A DNA stretch of 64,000 nt from Woeseiaceae bacterium (lineage in GTDB: Bacteria > Pseudomonadota > Gammaproteobacteria > Steroidobacterales > Woeseiaceae): assembly GCA_028277185.1 (NCBI GenBank), contig JANQGQ010000010.1:1-64000 (forward strand). The letters are read 5' to 3'. Position 1 is the stretch's first letter; every line of letters begins with the position of its first letter. The notes beneath the pieces were generated by a model, which saw only the letters and a list, made by a program, of their open reading frames with translations, was not told where the DNA came from and searched no databases. Below are positions 28,166 through 36,735 of the stretch, one piece after another. The position numbers were made by a program, and so were the translations under genes.

Positions 28166-29395
28166 ATGTTGCGTGCCGTCGGAATTGCAGCGGTGGCGTT
28201 GTTCGCCGCCCAGGGTTGCGCCGTCAAGGAAGTCGTGACGGCGGAGGAAACCGAGTTGGTGGTCGCCGCCGCCCCGGTCGAGGAGCATTTGCTGCTCGAT
28301 ATCGGGATCGTCGAGTTCGACAATGGCGTGCCCGAGGACAACGACCCGGCGAGTACCGGTGTCTTCGAGGAGATACGCTCGGCCGAGGCCCGGTACCTGC
28401 CGTATCACCTGAAGTCGACGCTGCAGGGCACCGGCCATTGGGGCGCCGTGCGCGTGGTGCCTTCGGAACAGGCCTTTACCGACGTCATCGTCAGCGGCAG
28501 CATCGAGAAATCGGACGGCGAGTTCGTGACGCTCAGAGTGCGGGTAGACGATGCAAGCGGCCGACACTGGTTCGAGAACCGCTACAGCGCGCAAACCGGA
28601 ATGTCGTCGTATTCGACGAATCGCGACCGGCGTCAGGACCCCTATCAGAAGGTCTTCAACGATATCGCCAACGATCTCCATCAGCACGCCCAAACGCTCG
28701 GCAATGAGCAGGGCGCCCGGATTCGCGAGATATCGGAAATGCAGTTTTTCGCCGACATGTCGCCGGCGCCGTTTGCGGATTACCTGGCCACGGATGAGGA
28801 CGGCATGCGTACGCTCGTCCGACTCCCGGCCGAGAACGATCCGAGCGTCGCGCGCCTGCGGCAGATCCGCGAGCGCGACCGCCTCGTCGTGGACACCCTC
28901 AACGACCACTACGCGAATTTCTATTACGGCATCGCGATCCCATACCATGCCTGGCGCAAGACGGCTCGCGAGGAGTCGATAAACTACCGTCAGGTAAGGC
29001 GTTCGGGGACGATCAGGGCGCTCATGGGCGCGGTGGTGCTGGCGGGCTCGCTGGCAATGGATACCGACAATAGTTCGAGTCGTTCGACGCGCCGCATGAA
29101 GCGTTCGCTGCAGGCGATCGGTGTTTCCCAGGGCGTCGATCAGATCTTCATGGGTTTCTCGCGGCGTTCCGAGGCCGGACTTCACGCCGAGGCGATTCGC
29201 GAGCTGTCGGAATCCTTCGGTTCCGAAGCGGCGCCCATGCTCGTGACGGTGCGGGGCGAGACGCGGCGTCTGACGGGCACTGCGGCGGCTCAGTACGAGA
29301 GTTGGCGTCGCCTGCTCCGGGAAATCTACGAGGCCGAGACGGGCTTCCCGAGCGACGAAGAACTGGGGACACCCGAGCGCGCGCCTGAAACCTGA
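28166..29395 (+). CDS. Lipoprotein of unknown function in the kinase/vWA locus
   Basis: This 409-residue protein has a signal sequence and a convincing lipobox (FAAQGC, lipidated Cys near residue 18). The mature part starts with an acidic stretch, followed by a domain with LLLDIGIVEFDNG...YLPYHLKSTLQGTGHWGAVRVVPS and DVIVSGSIEKSDGEFVTLRV. This resembles the TolB-N-like or Curli-type secretion domains that compute beta strands (structural impression only). A later hydrophobic segment is TIRALMGAVVLAGSLAM. I do not recognise the family. It lies 18 bases after the previous lipoprotein and 5 bases before the membrane kinase, so it is surely co-transcribed. A GTG at 28151 is an alternative start. 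Confidence 0.7.
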   Translation: MLRAVGIAAVALFAAQGCAVKEVVTAEETELVVAAAPVEEHLLLDIGIVEFDNGVPEDNDPASTGVFEEIRSAEARYLPYHLKSTLQGTGHWGAVRVVPSEQAFTDVIVSGSIEKSDGEFVTLRVRVDDASGRHWFENRYSAQTGMSSYSTNRDRRQDPYQKVFNDIANDLHQHAQTLGNEQGARIREISEMQFFADMSPAPFADYLATDEDGMRTLVRLPAENDPSVARLRQIRERDRLVVDTLNDHYANFYYGIAIPYHAWRKTAREESINYRQVRRSGTIRALMGAVVLAGSLAMDTDNSSSRSTRRMKRSLQAIGVSQGVDQIFMGFSRRSEAGLHAEAIRELSESFGSEAAPMLVTVRGETRRLTGTAAAQYESWRRLLREIYEAETGFPSDEELGTPERAPET

Positions 29396-29400
29396 TTGCC

Positions 29401-31749
29401 ATGAGTGACCGGTCTGGTTTGCGCGAGCTCCGGCCCGGCGCCGAGCTGCTTGATCGCTATCGGTTGAAGCGCCGGCTCGGCCGTGGCGGGGAAGCCGAGA
29501 CCTGGCTGGCTGCCGACCGGATGACCGGGGCAGCCGTCGCGCTGAAGATCCTCAACGCTCCCGATGGGAACCGCGGTGTTCTGCATCGCGAGTGGCAGAC
29601 GTCGATTCGGCTCGTGCATCCGCACATCGCCCGCACTTTCGAGTTTCACGACGATGCAGCAGGCGCCTTCTACAGTCTGCAGTACGTCGAAGGCCCCGCT
29701 GCCGGCGTGCTTGCCGGCGCCGCGGCCAGGGCGGTGCTGCCGGTCATAGCGGCGATTGCCGACGCGCTGCGCTACGCCCACGGAAAAGGCATCGTGCACC
29801 GGGACGTCAAGGCCGACAACGTCCTGCTGGATGCGAACGGAGCGCCGTACCTGATCGATTTCGGCGTTGCCGCGCCGGTCGGACAGGCCGCCAGCGGCGG
29901 TTCGCCGATTGCCGCCTCTCCAGCACAGCTCGATGGCGGGGTTGCCGCTACCGGGGACGACGTGTTCGCGCTCGGCGGGCTGGCCTACGAGTTGTTGGCC
30001 GGACGGGCGCCGTACTCCGGAGCCGATCTGGCCGAAGCGATCGAACACGAAGTGCCGCCCCCGGTCGCTGCCGCCAACGGTGAAGCGCTTCCCGAGGCGG
30101 TAACCGCGCTCGTCGCGGCGATGCTTGCGAAGGACCCGGCGGCGCGGCCCGGTGCTGCCGAAGTCGTCGAAACCCTGGCCGCCGCAGGCTTTCGGCCGGG
30201 CGCCGCTCCCGCGGACCTCGTCGCCAGACCCGGAGACTCCGGCACGGAGACTGTCGAGTCTCAGGCGGCCCGTTTCCGCAAGCCCGCGCCGTCCGCCACG
30301 ACGCCAGCGGCGGCGGAGCCGCGCGGCGGTATACAGCCGCTTGCGGTGTATGGATCGTTCGCCGTCCTGCTGCTGTTGCTTCTCGGCGTCGTGTTCTACC
30401 TGCCGGACCGCGTTGCCGACGCGCCGCCCGCGGAACCGGCCGACGAACCCGCCGTCCCGGCCGAGCCGGAGCCCGAGACGACCCCGGTTATCCGTGACGA
30501 GCCTCCGGCACGGGATGCCAGGGTGGAATCCCGGCAGGTCACCGAAGCCGTTTTGGGCCGCTTGCTGTCGATGATGCAGACGCTCGAAGCGCGTGCCGTG
30601 CAGCGCTGGGGCGGATTGACCTATGCGCAGGGCAGGGCGGCGTACGAGGCAGGCGACGAGGCCTTCCTCGATCGCGACTACGAAACCGCGGCTGCCGAGT
30701 ACGAAAAGGCGATCGGCTTGCTCGAACCTCTGCTGGACCAGGTCAACACGGTGTTTGCCGACACGCTTGCCCGCGGTCTCGCGGCGCTCGACGACGGCGA
30801 TGCGACGGCGGCGCTGGAAGCACTCGACCTCGCGGTGGCGGTAAGCCCCGGCGACCGGCAGGCGCAGGAGGGGCTCGAACGGGCGAGAAACCTGGAGCAG
30901 GTATTGTCCCTCGTCGCGTCGGGGGAGCGCTACGAGGGCAACCTGGAGTTCGATCTCGCTCTCGAGGCGTTCGGACGTGCCAACGAGATCGATCCGCTCT
31001 GGGCGCCGGCAAGCGACGGTATTGCCCGGGTGCGGGCAGCGGCGATGCAGATGGACTTCGACTCGCGAATGAGCGAGGGGCTTGCCGCGCTTGCCGTCGA
31101 GGACTTCGCCACCGCGCGGGCCGCCTTCAGGCGGGCCGAGGCATTGCGCCCCGGATCCAGCGAGGCGCGCGACGGACTGCTGCAGGTGGATCAGGGCGTG
31201 CGGCTCCAGCGTATTCGCCTGCTCGAACAGGAGGCGGCGGCGGTAAGCGCGGACGAGCGCTGGGAAGACGCCGTCAGCACTTACGAAGCGATCCTCGAAC
31301 TCGATCCGAATCTGGCCTTCGCACAGCAGGGGCTTCAGGACGCCAATCGGATGGTGAACGTCCACCGGGAGTTCGATCGCTACATCGCCGAACCCGATTC
31401 CCTGAGCTCGCCGGCGACGATGCAGCGCGCGACGAACCTGGTCGTATCGGTGACGCGTCTTCCGGAAGTCGGACCGAGGCTCGAGGCTCAGCGCGACGAG
31501 CTGTCCCGCCTGTTGAAACGTGCAGCGACACCCCTTACCGTCGAACTGGTATCGGACAACGTCACCGAGGTGTCGATTCACCGCGTTGGCCGGCTGGGCA
31601 GTTTCAGCTTGCGGCGCGTGGAGCTGCGGCCGGGAACGTACGTTGCCGTCGGCAGCCGGCCTGGCTATCGCGACGTGCGGGTTGAGTTCCGCGTTGCGCC
31701 CGAAGAGGACATGCAGCCCGTCGTCGTGCAGAGTGAGGAGCCAATTTGA
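29401..31749 (+). CDS. Transmembrane Ser/Thr protein kinase with periplasmic repeats
   Basis: This 782-residue protein has a cytoplasmic kinase domain (about 19-265) with GRGGEAE, ATP lysine Lys49 in VALKIL, HRDVKADN (His133, Asp135) and IDFGVA. A linker follows, then one transmembrane helix (about 316-335: YGSFAVLLLLLLGVVFYLP). The periplasmic part has an acidic Pro/Glu-rich stalk, then about 350 residues of helical TPR-like repeats (AAAEYEKAIGLLEP, ALEAFGRANEIDP, AAFRRAEALRPG). A C-terminal PEGA-like segment (RVELRPGTYVAVGSRPGYRDV) closes it. The topology suggests sensing in the periplasm and phosphorylation in the cytoplasm. Its stop overlaps the TTG start of the next gene by four bases. 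Confidence 0.9.
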   Translation: MSDRSGLRELRPGAELLDRYRLKRRLGRGGEAETWLAADRMTGAAVALKILNAPDGNRGVLHREWQTSIRLVHPHIARTFEFHDDAAGAFYSLQYVEGPAAGVLAGAAARAVLPVIAAIADALRYAHGKGIVHRDVKADNVLLDANGAPYLIDFGVAAPVGQAASGGSPIAASPAQLDGGVAATGDDVFALGGLAYELLAGRAPYSGADLAEAIEHEVPPPVAAANGEALPEAVTALVAAMLAKDPAARPGAAEVVETLAAAGFRPGAAPADLVARPGDSGTETVESQAARFRKPAPSATTPAAAEPRGGIQPLAVYGSFAVLLLLLLGVVFYLPDRVADAPPAEPADEPAVPAEPEPETTPVIRDEPPARDARVESRQVTEAVLGRLLSMMQTLEARAVQRWGGLTYAQGRAAYEAGDEAFLDRDYETAAAEYEKAIGLLEPLLDQVNTVFADTLARGLAALDDGDATAALEALDLAVAVSPGDRQAQEGLERARNLEQVLSLVASGERYEGNLEFDLALEAFGRANEIDPLWAPASDGIARVRAAAMQMDFDSRMSEGLAALAVEDFATARAAFRRAEALRPGSSEARDGLLQVDQGVRLQRIRLLEQEAAAVSADERWEDAVSTYEAILELDPNLAFAQQGLQDANRMVNVHREFDRYIAEPDSLSSPATMQRATNLVVSVTRLPEVGPRLEAQRDELSRLLKRAATPLTVELVSDNVTEVSIHRVGRLGSFSLRRVELRPGTYVAVGSRPGYRDVRVEFRVAPEEDMQPVVVQSEEPI

Positions 31750-34184
31750 GCTTTGACCACCTGATTGTCCGCGACGTCGAGGGCGAACGTCGCGTAGCCG
31801 CGAGCGCGCTGCCGCTGCGTCTCGGAACGGGTGGCGATAGCGACATCCGTCTGCCCGGTCCCGGCGGCGGCCCTGTCGTTCTCATCGATCTGCTCGACGG
31901 CGCGCCGTTTGCCCAGCCCGTCGGTCGCGACGGCAGCATCACGCTCAACGGAGAGCCTCTGGTCGCCAGCCGCAAGCTCGACGACGGTGACACGCTGGCT
32001 TTTTTCGGCAGTCGTATCGAGGTCTCGGCTGCGGACGATCGACTGATGCTCAGCGTACGCCTCGAGGACAGCGCCTACGTGACGCGTCCGCCGGAGCTCG
32101 AGGACACCGAAGCGGCCGCGCGTGAGGAAGCGATCATGCCCGCGGCGTTCCGGCGCGCCGCCGAAACCCGCGCGCTCGAGCCTGCCGCGGACCGCCACAT
32201 ACTGCGCTGGGTGCTGATAAGCGGCTTCGTCGTGTTGGGGGTACTCGCCTGGTTGCTGTTCACGTCGCGCAGCATCGAAATTGCCGTGACGCCGGAGGCA
32301 CCCGACAGAATCGACATCCGCGGTGGCTGGTTCCGGTTGCCGCTCGGCAACCGTGTTCTGCTTCGCGAGGGCGACTACTCGCTCGAGGTGGAGAAGGCCG
32401 GCTACTACGACGTCAACCAGTCGTTCACGGTGGACGACACGCCAAGCCGCACGATCGAGGTGACGCTCCGCAGGCGTCCCGGGGAGGTGATCGTGTACAC
32501 GGCCGACGGCGCGCAAGCGACCGTCACGATCAACGGCAGCATCGTGGGTGAGGCGCCGTTGGGGCCCGTCGAGCTGCAGCCGGGCGAGCACACGCTCGAA
32601 GTGCAGTCCGAGCGATACCTGCCGGTTCTGCACGCGTTCGAGATGGCCGGGCTGGCCAGATCCGATCGAATCACCGTGCAGCTCGTGCCGCGCTGGGCCA
32701 ACGTGACGATTACGTCCGAACCGTCGGGTGCGAACATCCTCGCCGACGATGAGCTCGTCGGCACCACGCCGGCCGTGATCGAGCTGATCGAAGGGGAGCA
32801 CACGCTCTCGGTAGTCCGCGAAGGGTTCAAAGCGTGGGACGGAAACGTCGTAACGCGGCCCAACGAGGCCCTGGAGCTGCCGTTGATCGAGCTGGAAGCC
32901 GCCGATGCGCGGTTGCTCGTAAATACGGTGCCGCGCGGCGCGAACGTCACGGTGGACGGGCGCTACCGCGGTCAGTCGCCGATCACGATCGATCTGGCTC
33001 CCGACGTCAACTACACGATTGGCCTGTCCAAGGCCGGCTACGGTTCGGCGACACGCGAGGTTCGCCTCGCGTCGGCCGCAAGCGAGCAGATAACCGTCGA
33101 TCTGAGCGCGAGGACGGGGCGCGTTACGGTCAACGTCTCGCCGGCCGACGCGACGGTCTACGTTGACGGCCGCGCCCGGGGTACCGGCACGACGACGTTG
33201 GACCTGAGTTCCGCGCCGAAGCGCATCGAAGTACGCAAGGCCGGGTACGAGACCTGGCAACGGACGATCACGCCCAGGCCGGGCTATCCGCAAACGCTGA
33301 GCGCGCGCCTCAGGAGCGATGCCGACATCGCGGCCGCAAGCATTCAGCGCGAGCAGACGACCGAAGAGGGTCACGTACTGCGGCGGATCGAGCCCGGCGA
33401 GTTCCGGCTGGGCTCGTCGCGCGGCGAAGCCGGCAGGCGGGCAAACGAGGTGATCGTTCCGGTGAGGCTGACGAGGCCGTTCCTGATCGGCGTGAACGAG
33501 GTGACGAACCGGCAGTTCGCGGCTTTCGATCCGGCCCACGACTCCGGCGCCGATTTGAGTCCGACCATGGCGGGCGACAACAATCCGGTCGCGAACGTGA
33601 CGTGGACGCAGGCCGTCCGATATCTGAACTGGCTGAGTGCCAAAGAGGGCCTCAATCCCGTCTACAAGGAGGAGTTCGGCGAGTGGGTGGCGATCCGGCC
33701 GTTCCCGAACGGCTATCGCCTGCCGACCGAAGCGGAATGGGCGTGGGCAATCCGCTATGAGGGCAACCCCAATGCGCTCAGGTTTCCCTGGGGCGAAGGC
33801 TGGCCGCCGCGCAGGGTCACGGGTAACTTCGCCGACCAGTCCGCGGATGGCATTGCACCGACGCTGATACCCGATTACGACGACGGCTTCACGGCAACTT
33901 CGCCCGTCGGCAATTTTCCGGCCAATGCAGCAGGCCTGCACGATGGCGGCGGCAACGTTGCCGAATGGACCAACGATTACTACGCCGTTCCAACGCCCGG
34001 TCAGACACGGCCGGTCGTCGACCCGCTGGGTCCAGAGCGCGGGCGAAGCAACGTGATTCGCGGATCGAGCTGGCGACACGGCACGGAAACCGAGCTAAGG
34101 CTGAGCTATCGGGATCAGGGCACCGAGGCGAGACCTGACTTAGGTTTCCGGATCGCGCGCAATCTGGAACCGGCCGCAGAGTAG
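31746..34184 (+). CDS. FHA-like / TM / five-PEGA / formylglycine-enzyme-like membrane protein
   Basis: This 812-residue protein starts at TTG (TTGA overlap with the kinase). Residues 1-105 look like a degenerate FHA domain (RLGTGGDSDIRLPG, LNGEPL, LDDGDTLAFFGS). A helix follows at about 155-173 (LISGFVVLGVLAWLLFT). Then come five PEGA-type repeats of about 60 residues (for example VTITSEPSGANILADDELVG, VNVSPADATVYVDGRARG). Last is a formylglycine-generating-enzyme-like domain (about 545-805) with YRLPTEAEWAWAIRYEG, GNVAEWTNDYY and VIRGSSW. The whole protein has no cysteine that I can find, so the catalytic Cys pair of true FGE is absent and this domain is probably a binding module. It likely sits in the periplasm beside the kinase. 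Confidence 0.88.
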   Translation: MSFDHLIVRDVEGERRVAASALPLRLGTGGDSDIRLPGPGGGPVVLIDLLDGAPFAQPVGRDGSITLNGEPLVASRKLDDGDTLAFFGSRIEVSAADDRLMLSVRLEDSAYVTRPPELEDTEAAAREEAIMPAAFRRAAETRALEPAADRHILRWVLISGFVVLGVLAWLLFTSRSIEIAVTPEAPDRIDIRGGWFRLPLGNRVLLREGDYSLEVEKAGYYDVNQSFTVDDTPSRTIEVTLRRRPGEVIVYTADGAQATVTINGSIVGEAPLGPVELQPGEHTLEVQSERYLPVLHAFEMAGLARSDRITVQLVPRWANVTITSEPSGANILADDELVGTTPAVIELIEGEHTLSVVREGFKAWDGNVVTRPNEALELPLIELEAADARLLVNTVPRGANVTVDGRYRGQSPITIDLAPDVNYTIGLSKAGYGSATREVRLASAASEQITVDLSARTGRVTVNVSPADATVYVDGRARGTGTTTLDLSSAPKRIEVRKAGYETWQRTITPRPGYPQTLSARLRSDADIAAASIQREQTTEEGHVLRRIEPGEFRLGSSRGEAGRRANEVIVPVRLTRPFLIGVNEVTNRQFAAFDPAHDSGADLSPTMAGDNNPVANVTWTQAVRYLNWLSAKEGLNPVYKEEFGEWVAIRPFPNGYRLPTEAEWAWAIRYEGNPNALRFPWGEGWPPRRVTGNFADQSADGIAPTLIPDYDDGFTATSPVGNFPANAAGLHDGGGNVAEWTNDYYAVPTPGQTRPVVDPLGPERGRSNVIRGSSWRHGTETELRLSYRDQGTEARPDLGFRIARNLEPAAE

Positions 34185-34265
34185 TCCGTGGCCGGTCTCT
34201 TACGAATCGTGAGACAATTTGGCCGCGACGCGGTCAAAGATCGAAACGGACATCGGAGCGAACGA

Positions 34266-34535
34266 ATGGCTATGCAACGATTGGCGACGCTGCTTGCGGG
34301 TCTCGCCTTGCTGACGGCGTCTGCCGTTGCGCAGGACGACCGCGGCGAGCAGGAGGCACCGGATACCGAGGCGAGTGCCGAACAGGTCGACGAGCCCGCA
34401 GCAAGCGACGATACCGAACTACTCGACGATCCCGAACTCGATATGCAGGGATTCGACCCCACCGCCGACGACGACTTCATTCCGAGCGAAGAGATCCCGG
34501 CCGACGAACCGATTGCGTTCCCCACCGATATTTGA
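34266..34535 (+). CDS. Small acidic exported protein
   Basis: This 89-residue protein has a signal peptide (MAMQRLATLLAGLALLTASAVAQ, cleavage after AVA-Q). The mature part is strongly acidic (about 65 residues, with few Lys or Arg), for example SDDTELLDDPELDMQ and PSEEIPADEP. A ribosome site GGAG lies 8 bases before the ATG at 34266. I do not recognise the family. It sits three bases before the ExbB-like gene and so belongs to the same transcript. It could be a periplasmic plug or partner for that machine, which is inference. Confidence 0.6.
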   Translation: MAMQRLATLLAGLALLTASAVAQDDRGEQEAPDTEASAEQVDEPAASDDTELLDDPELDMQGFDPTADDDFIPSEEIPADEPIAFPTDI

Positions 34536-34538
34536 ATC

Positions 34539-35339
34539 ATGCAAAAGAAGAACATCCCAGTCGAATTTGTGTTTCAGCTCTTTGCGCTGATTATCGCCGT
34601 GATCGTCGTTCACGCGTTTTATGTTTCCGTCGTCCGTCCGAACGCCGAGCAAATCATCGAGGAACAGAATGCCGCCGCGGCCGCGGATCCGGACTATGTG
34701 CGCGAGCGCCATGTGTGGGTACTCATCAAGGATCTGGAACAGGAGGCCTGTTTCATCCTGATGTTCTGGGCGCTTGCAATCATGGGCTACAAGGCCGTGA
34801 AGATAATGGGTGAGCGGCGGCTGCTCGATATCGAACTCGTGCCGGTTGCGGAGGGTATGCGAATACTCCCGGAGGATACGCGCGAGTTTGCGCGTCAGGT
34901 CCAGTCGCTGCCTGAGGACCGGCAGCGAATGCTGCTGCCGCGCGCGCTTATGAATGCGTTGCGCCGTTTCGGCACCACGCGAAACATCCAGGACGTGTCG
35001 AGCAGCACCCACACGATTTGCGAGTCCGAAGCGGAACGCCTGGAGTCCGAGTTGTCGATGATTCGCTACATCTCCTGGGCGATTCCGAGTATCGGCTTCA
35101 TCGGTACGGTCCGCGGTATCGGCGAGGCACTCGCACAAGCGGACAAAGCCGTGCAGGGGGATATCGCGGGCGTTACTCAAAGCCTGGGCGTCGCGTTCAA
35201 CTCGACATTCATCGCGCTTCTCATCAGCATCTTCCTGATGTTCCTCGTGCACCAGCTCCAGCTCATGCAGGAGCGTCTGGTGTTCGACAGCGAGGCATAC
35301 TGCGACGAGAAGCTGATCCGCCACATGCAGGCGGACTGA
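34539..35339 (+). CDS. MotA/TolQ/ExbB-type proton-channel subunit
   Basis: This 266-residue inner-membrane protein has hydrophobic segments at about 9-32, 69-89, 178-198 and 216-240, with a cytoplasmic helical part at 90-175. The last two helices carry the ExbB/TolQ/MotA signature: ISWAIPSIGFIGTVRGIGEA, then AGVTQSLGVAFNSTFIALLISI, including the small-residue and Thr pattern that lines the ion path. These proteins form pentamers around a dimer of ExbD/TolR/MotB. No classical ExbD or MotB gene is nearby. The two vWA proteins at 36725 and 37838 have the N-terminal helix and Asp expected of the partner, so this is likely the A subunit of a new motor. Confidence 0.9.
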   Translation: MQKKNIPVEFVFQLFALIIAVIVVHAFYVSVVRPNAEQIIEEQNAAAAADPDYVRERHVWVLIKDLEQEACFILMFWALAIMGYKAVKIMGERRLLDIELVPVAEGMRILPEDTREFARQVQSLPEDRQRMLLPRALMNALRRFGTTRNIQDVSSSTHTICESEAERLESELSMIRYISWAIPSIGFIGTVRGIGEALAQADKAVQGDIAGVTQSLGVAFNSTFIALLISIFLMFLVHQLQLMQERLVFDSEAYCDEKLIRHMQAD

Positions 35340-35367
35340 GCCGGTCCGGACCCATCGAGGCGGAATC

Positions 35368-36735
35368 GTGAGTCTGCTGGCTGCACACATCAACGACGCC
35401 GGGATTACGGTTCTCGGCGAGCGCGGTGTCGTTTACCGCGAACCCGGATTCGCGCTGCTCGACGATCGGGAGCTTTATACCGGCGAGAAGGCCTTCGCGA
35501 ACGCGAGGCTCAAGCCGCGGCGCATACACAACCACTACTGGAGTTCGCTCTCGGCCGAGCCGCTCAGCGACGCGCGGTTTCGGCACCTCACGGCAGCGGA
35601 TCTCGTCAGCCTGCAGCTCGAGTCGCTATGGGCCTTGTCCTCGAAAGCGGGTGACCGCCTCATCGTCGCCGTCCCGCCGAGCATGAACGGTGAGCAATTG
35701 GGCCTGTTTCTCGGTATCGCCGACGCGCTCGGTATCCCGATCGTCGCCATGGTGGACGCGGCCGTGTCGGCGACCCGCCGCGAGTATCCGGGAGCCGTCC
35801 CGGTACACGTCGATCTCGGTCTGCACGGAGCGCTCCTGACGCGGCTCTCGCAAAACGGGCAGGCGCAGGTCGAGCGGAGCGCCGTGGTGGACGATGTCGG
35901 CGCCGTGGCGCTCACGGATACGTGGATCAAGTCGATTGCCGGCGCATTCGTCAGGCAGTCGCGCTTCGATCCGCTGCACACCGCGGAAACGGAGCAGCTG
36001 ATGCAGGACCGGCTGCCGGAGTGGCTGTCGCTCCTCGCTGCGCGGGACAGTGTCGAAGTCGCGATCGACTACCGGGGTATCGAACACCGCGCCGAACTGG
36101 ACAGACTGGAAGTCATAGCGGCGGTCGAGCCGCTGTATCAGCGGCTCGTCGGGCAGCTACGCGCCCTGTTTCGGGCCGACGAACACCCCGCGATTCAGCT
36201 CAGCGATCGCGCCGCGCGGCTTCCGGGTCTCGCGGATGCGCTTTCCGCGCGGGTGGGTGGCGACGTCTTCATGCTCGAGGCCGGCGCGACCGCGCGCGGA
36301 CTGCTGGCCCGCTGCCGCGAGATGCAGCGTTCCTCGAGCAGCGTGGCTTTGCTGAAGCAGCTGCACTGGGATCAGTCGCCGGCCGCAATCGGGCAATCGT
36401 CGCAGGGCGACGACGGCAAGAGGCCGAGCCATCTGCTGTTCGGTGCGCGCGCCTGGCCGATCGACAGTCAGGTACTCGTGCTGGGCTCGCAGCCGGCAGA
36501 AGGCGAGCGCTTCGTCGATTTGCCCGCGGACATGCCCGGTGTCTCGCGGCGGCATTGCGCGCTTCGCCAGCAGGGCGGACAGTGCATCGTCGAGGACTAT
36601 TCGCGCTACGGGACTTTTCTGAACGGTCACCGGATTGAAGGTTCGGCCGTGCTGCAGGCGGGCGATCAGCTCAGGATCGGCACGCCGGGACACGAGTTCA
36701 AGCTGATCGTGACGGAGGCCGCGCATGCGCCGTAG
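35368..36735 (+). CDS. Actin/Hsp70-like ATPase fold fused to an FHA domain
   Basis: This 455-residue cytoplasmic protein starts at GTG after GAGGCGGAATC. Residues 1-340 resemble the ASKHA fold (actin, Hsp70, PilM, FtsA): a first phosphate-loop-like hairpin (AAHINDAGITVLGERGVVY), RLIVAVPPSMN, and a second one (VHVDLGLHGALLTRL). Residues about 370-450 form a good FHA domain: VLVLGSQPAEG, PGVSRRHCALR, DYSRYGTFLNGHRI and LQAGDQLRIGTPG, with the Ser-Arg-Arg-His phosphothreonine-binding pattern. It should read phosphate marks made by the locus kinases. Its stop lies 11 bases inside the next gene. ATP binding is not proven; the Gly-rich loop is less complete than in DnaK. Confidence 0.78.
   Translation: MSLLAAHINDAGITVLGERGVVYREPGFALLDDRELYTGEKAFANARLKPRRIHNHYWSSLSAEPLSDARFRHLTAADLVSLQLESLWALSSKAGDRLIVAVPPSMNGEQLGLFLGIADALGIPIVAMVDAAVSATRREYPGAVPVHVDLGLHGALLTRLSQNGQAQVERSAVVDDVGAVALTDTWIKSIAGAFVRQSRFDPLHTAETEQLMQDRLPEWLSLLAARDSVEVAIDYRGIEHRAELDRLEVIAAVEPLYQRLVGQLRALFRADEHPAIQLSDRAARLPGLADALSARVGGDVFMLEAGATARGLLARCREMQRSSSSVALLKQLHWDQSPAAIGQSSQGDDGKRPSHLLFGARAWPIDSQVLVLGSQPAEGERFVDLPADMPGVSRRHCALRQQGGQCIVEDYSRYGTFLNGHRIEGSAVLQAGDQLRIGTPGHEFKLIVTEAAHAP

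Noticed and set aside
29326-34079. Very long minus-strand open frames opposite the kinase and PEGA/FGE genes
   Set aside because: Both lie antisense to proteins with clear domains and have no coherent hydrophobic or family pattern.
33379-34184. FGE-like domain as an active formylglycine-generating enzyme
   Set aside because: No cysteine is present where the catalytic pair should lie, and no sulfatase gene is nearby.
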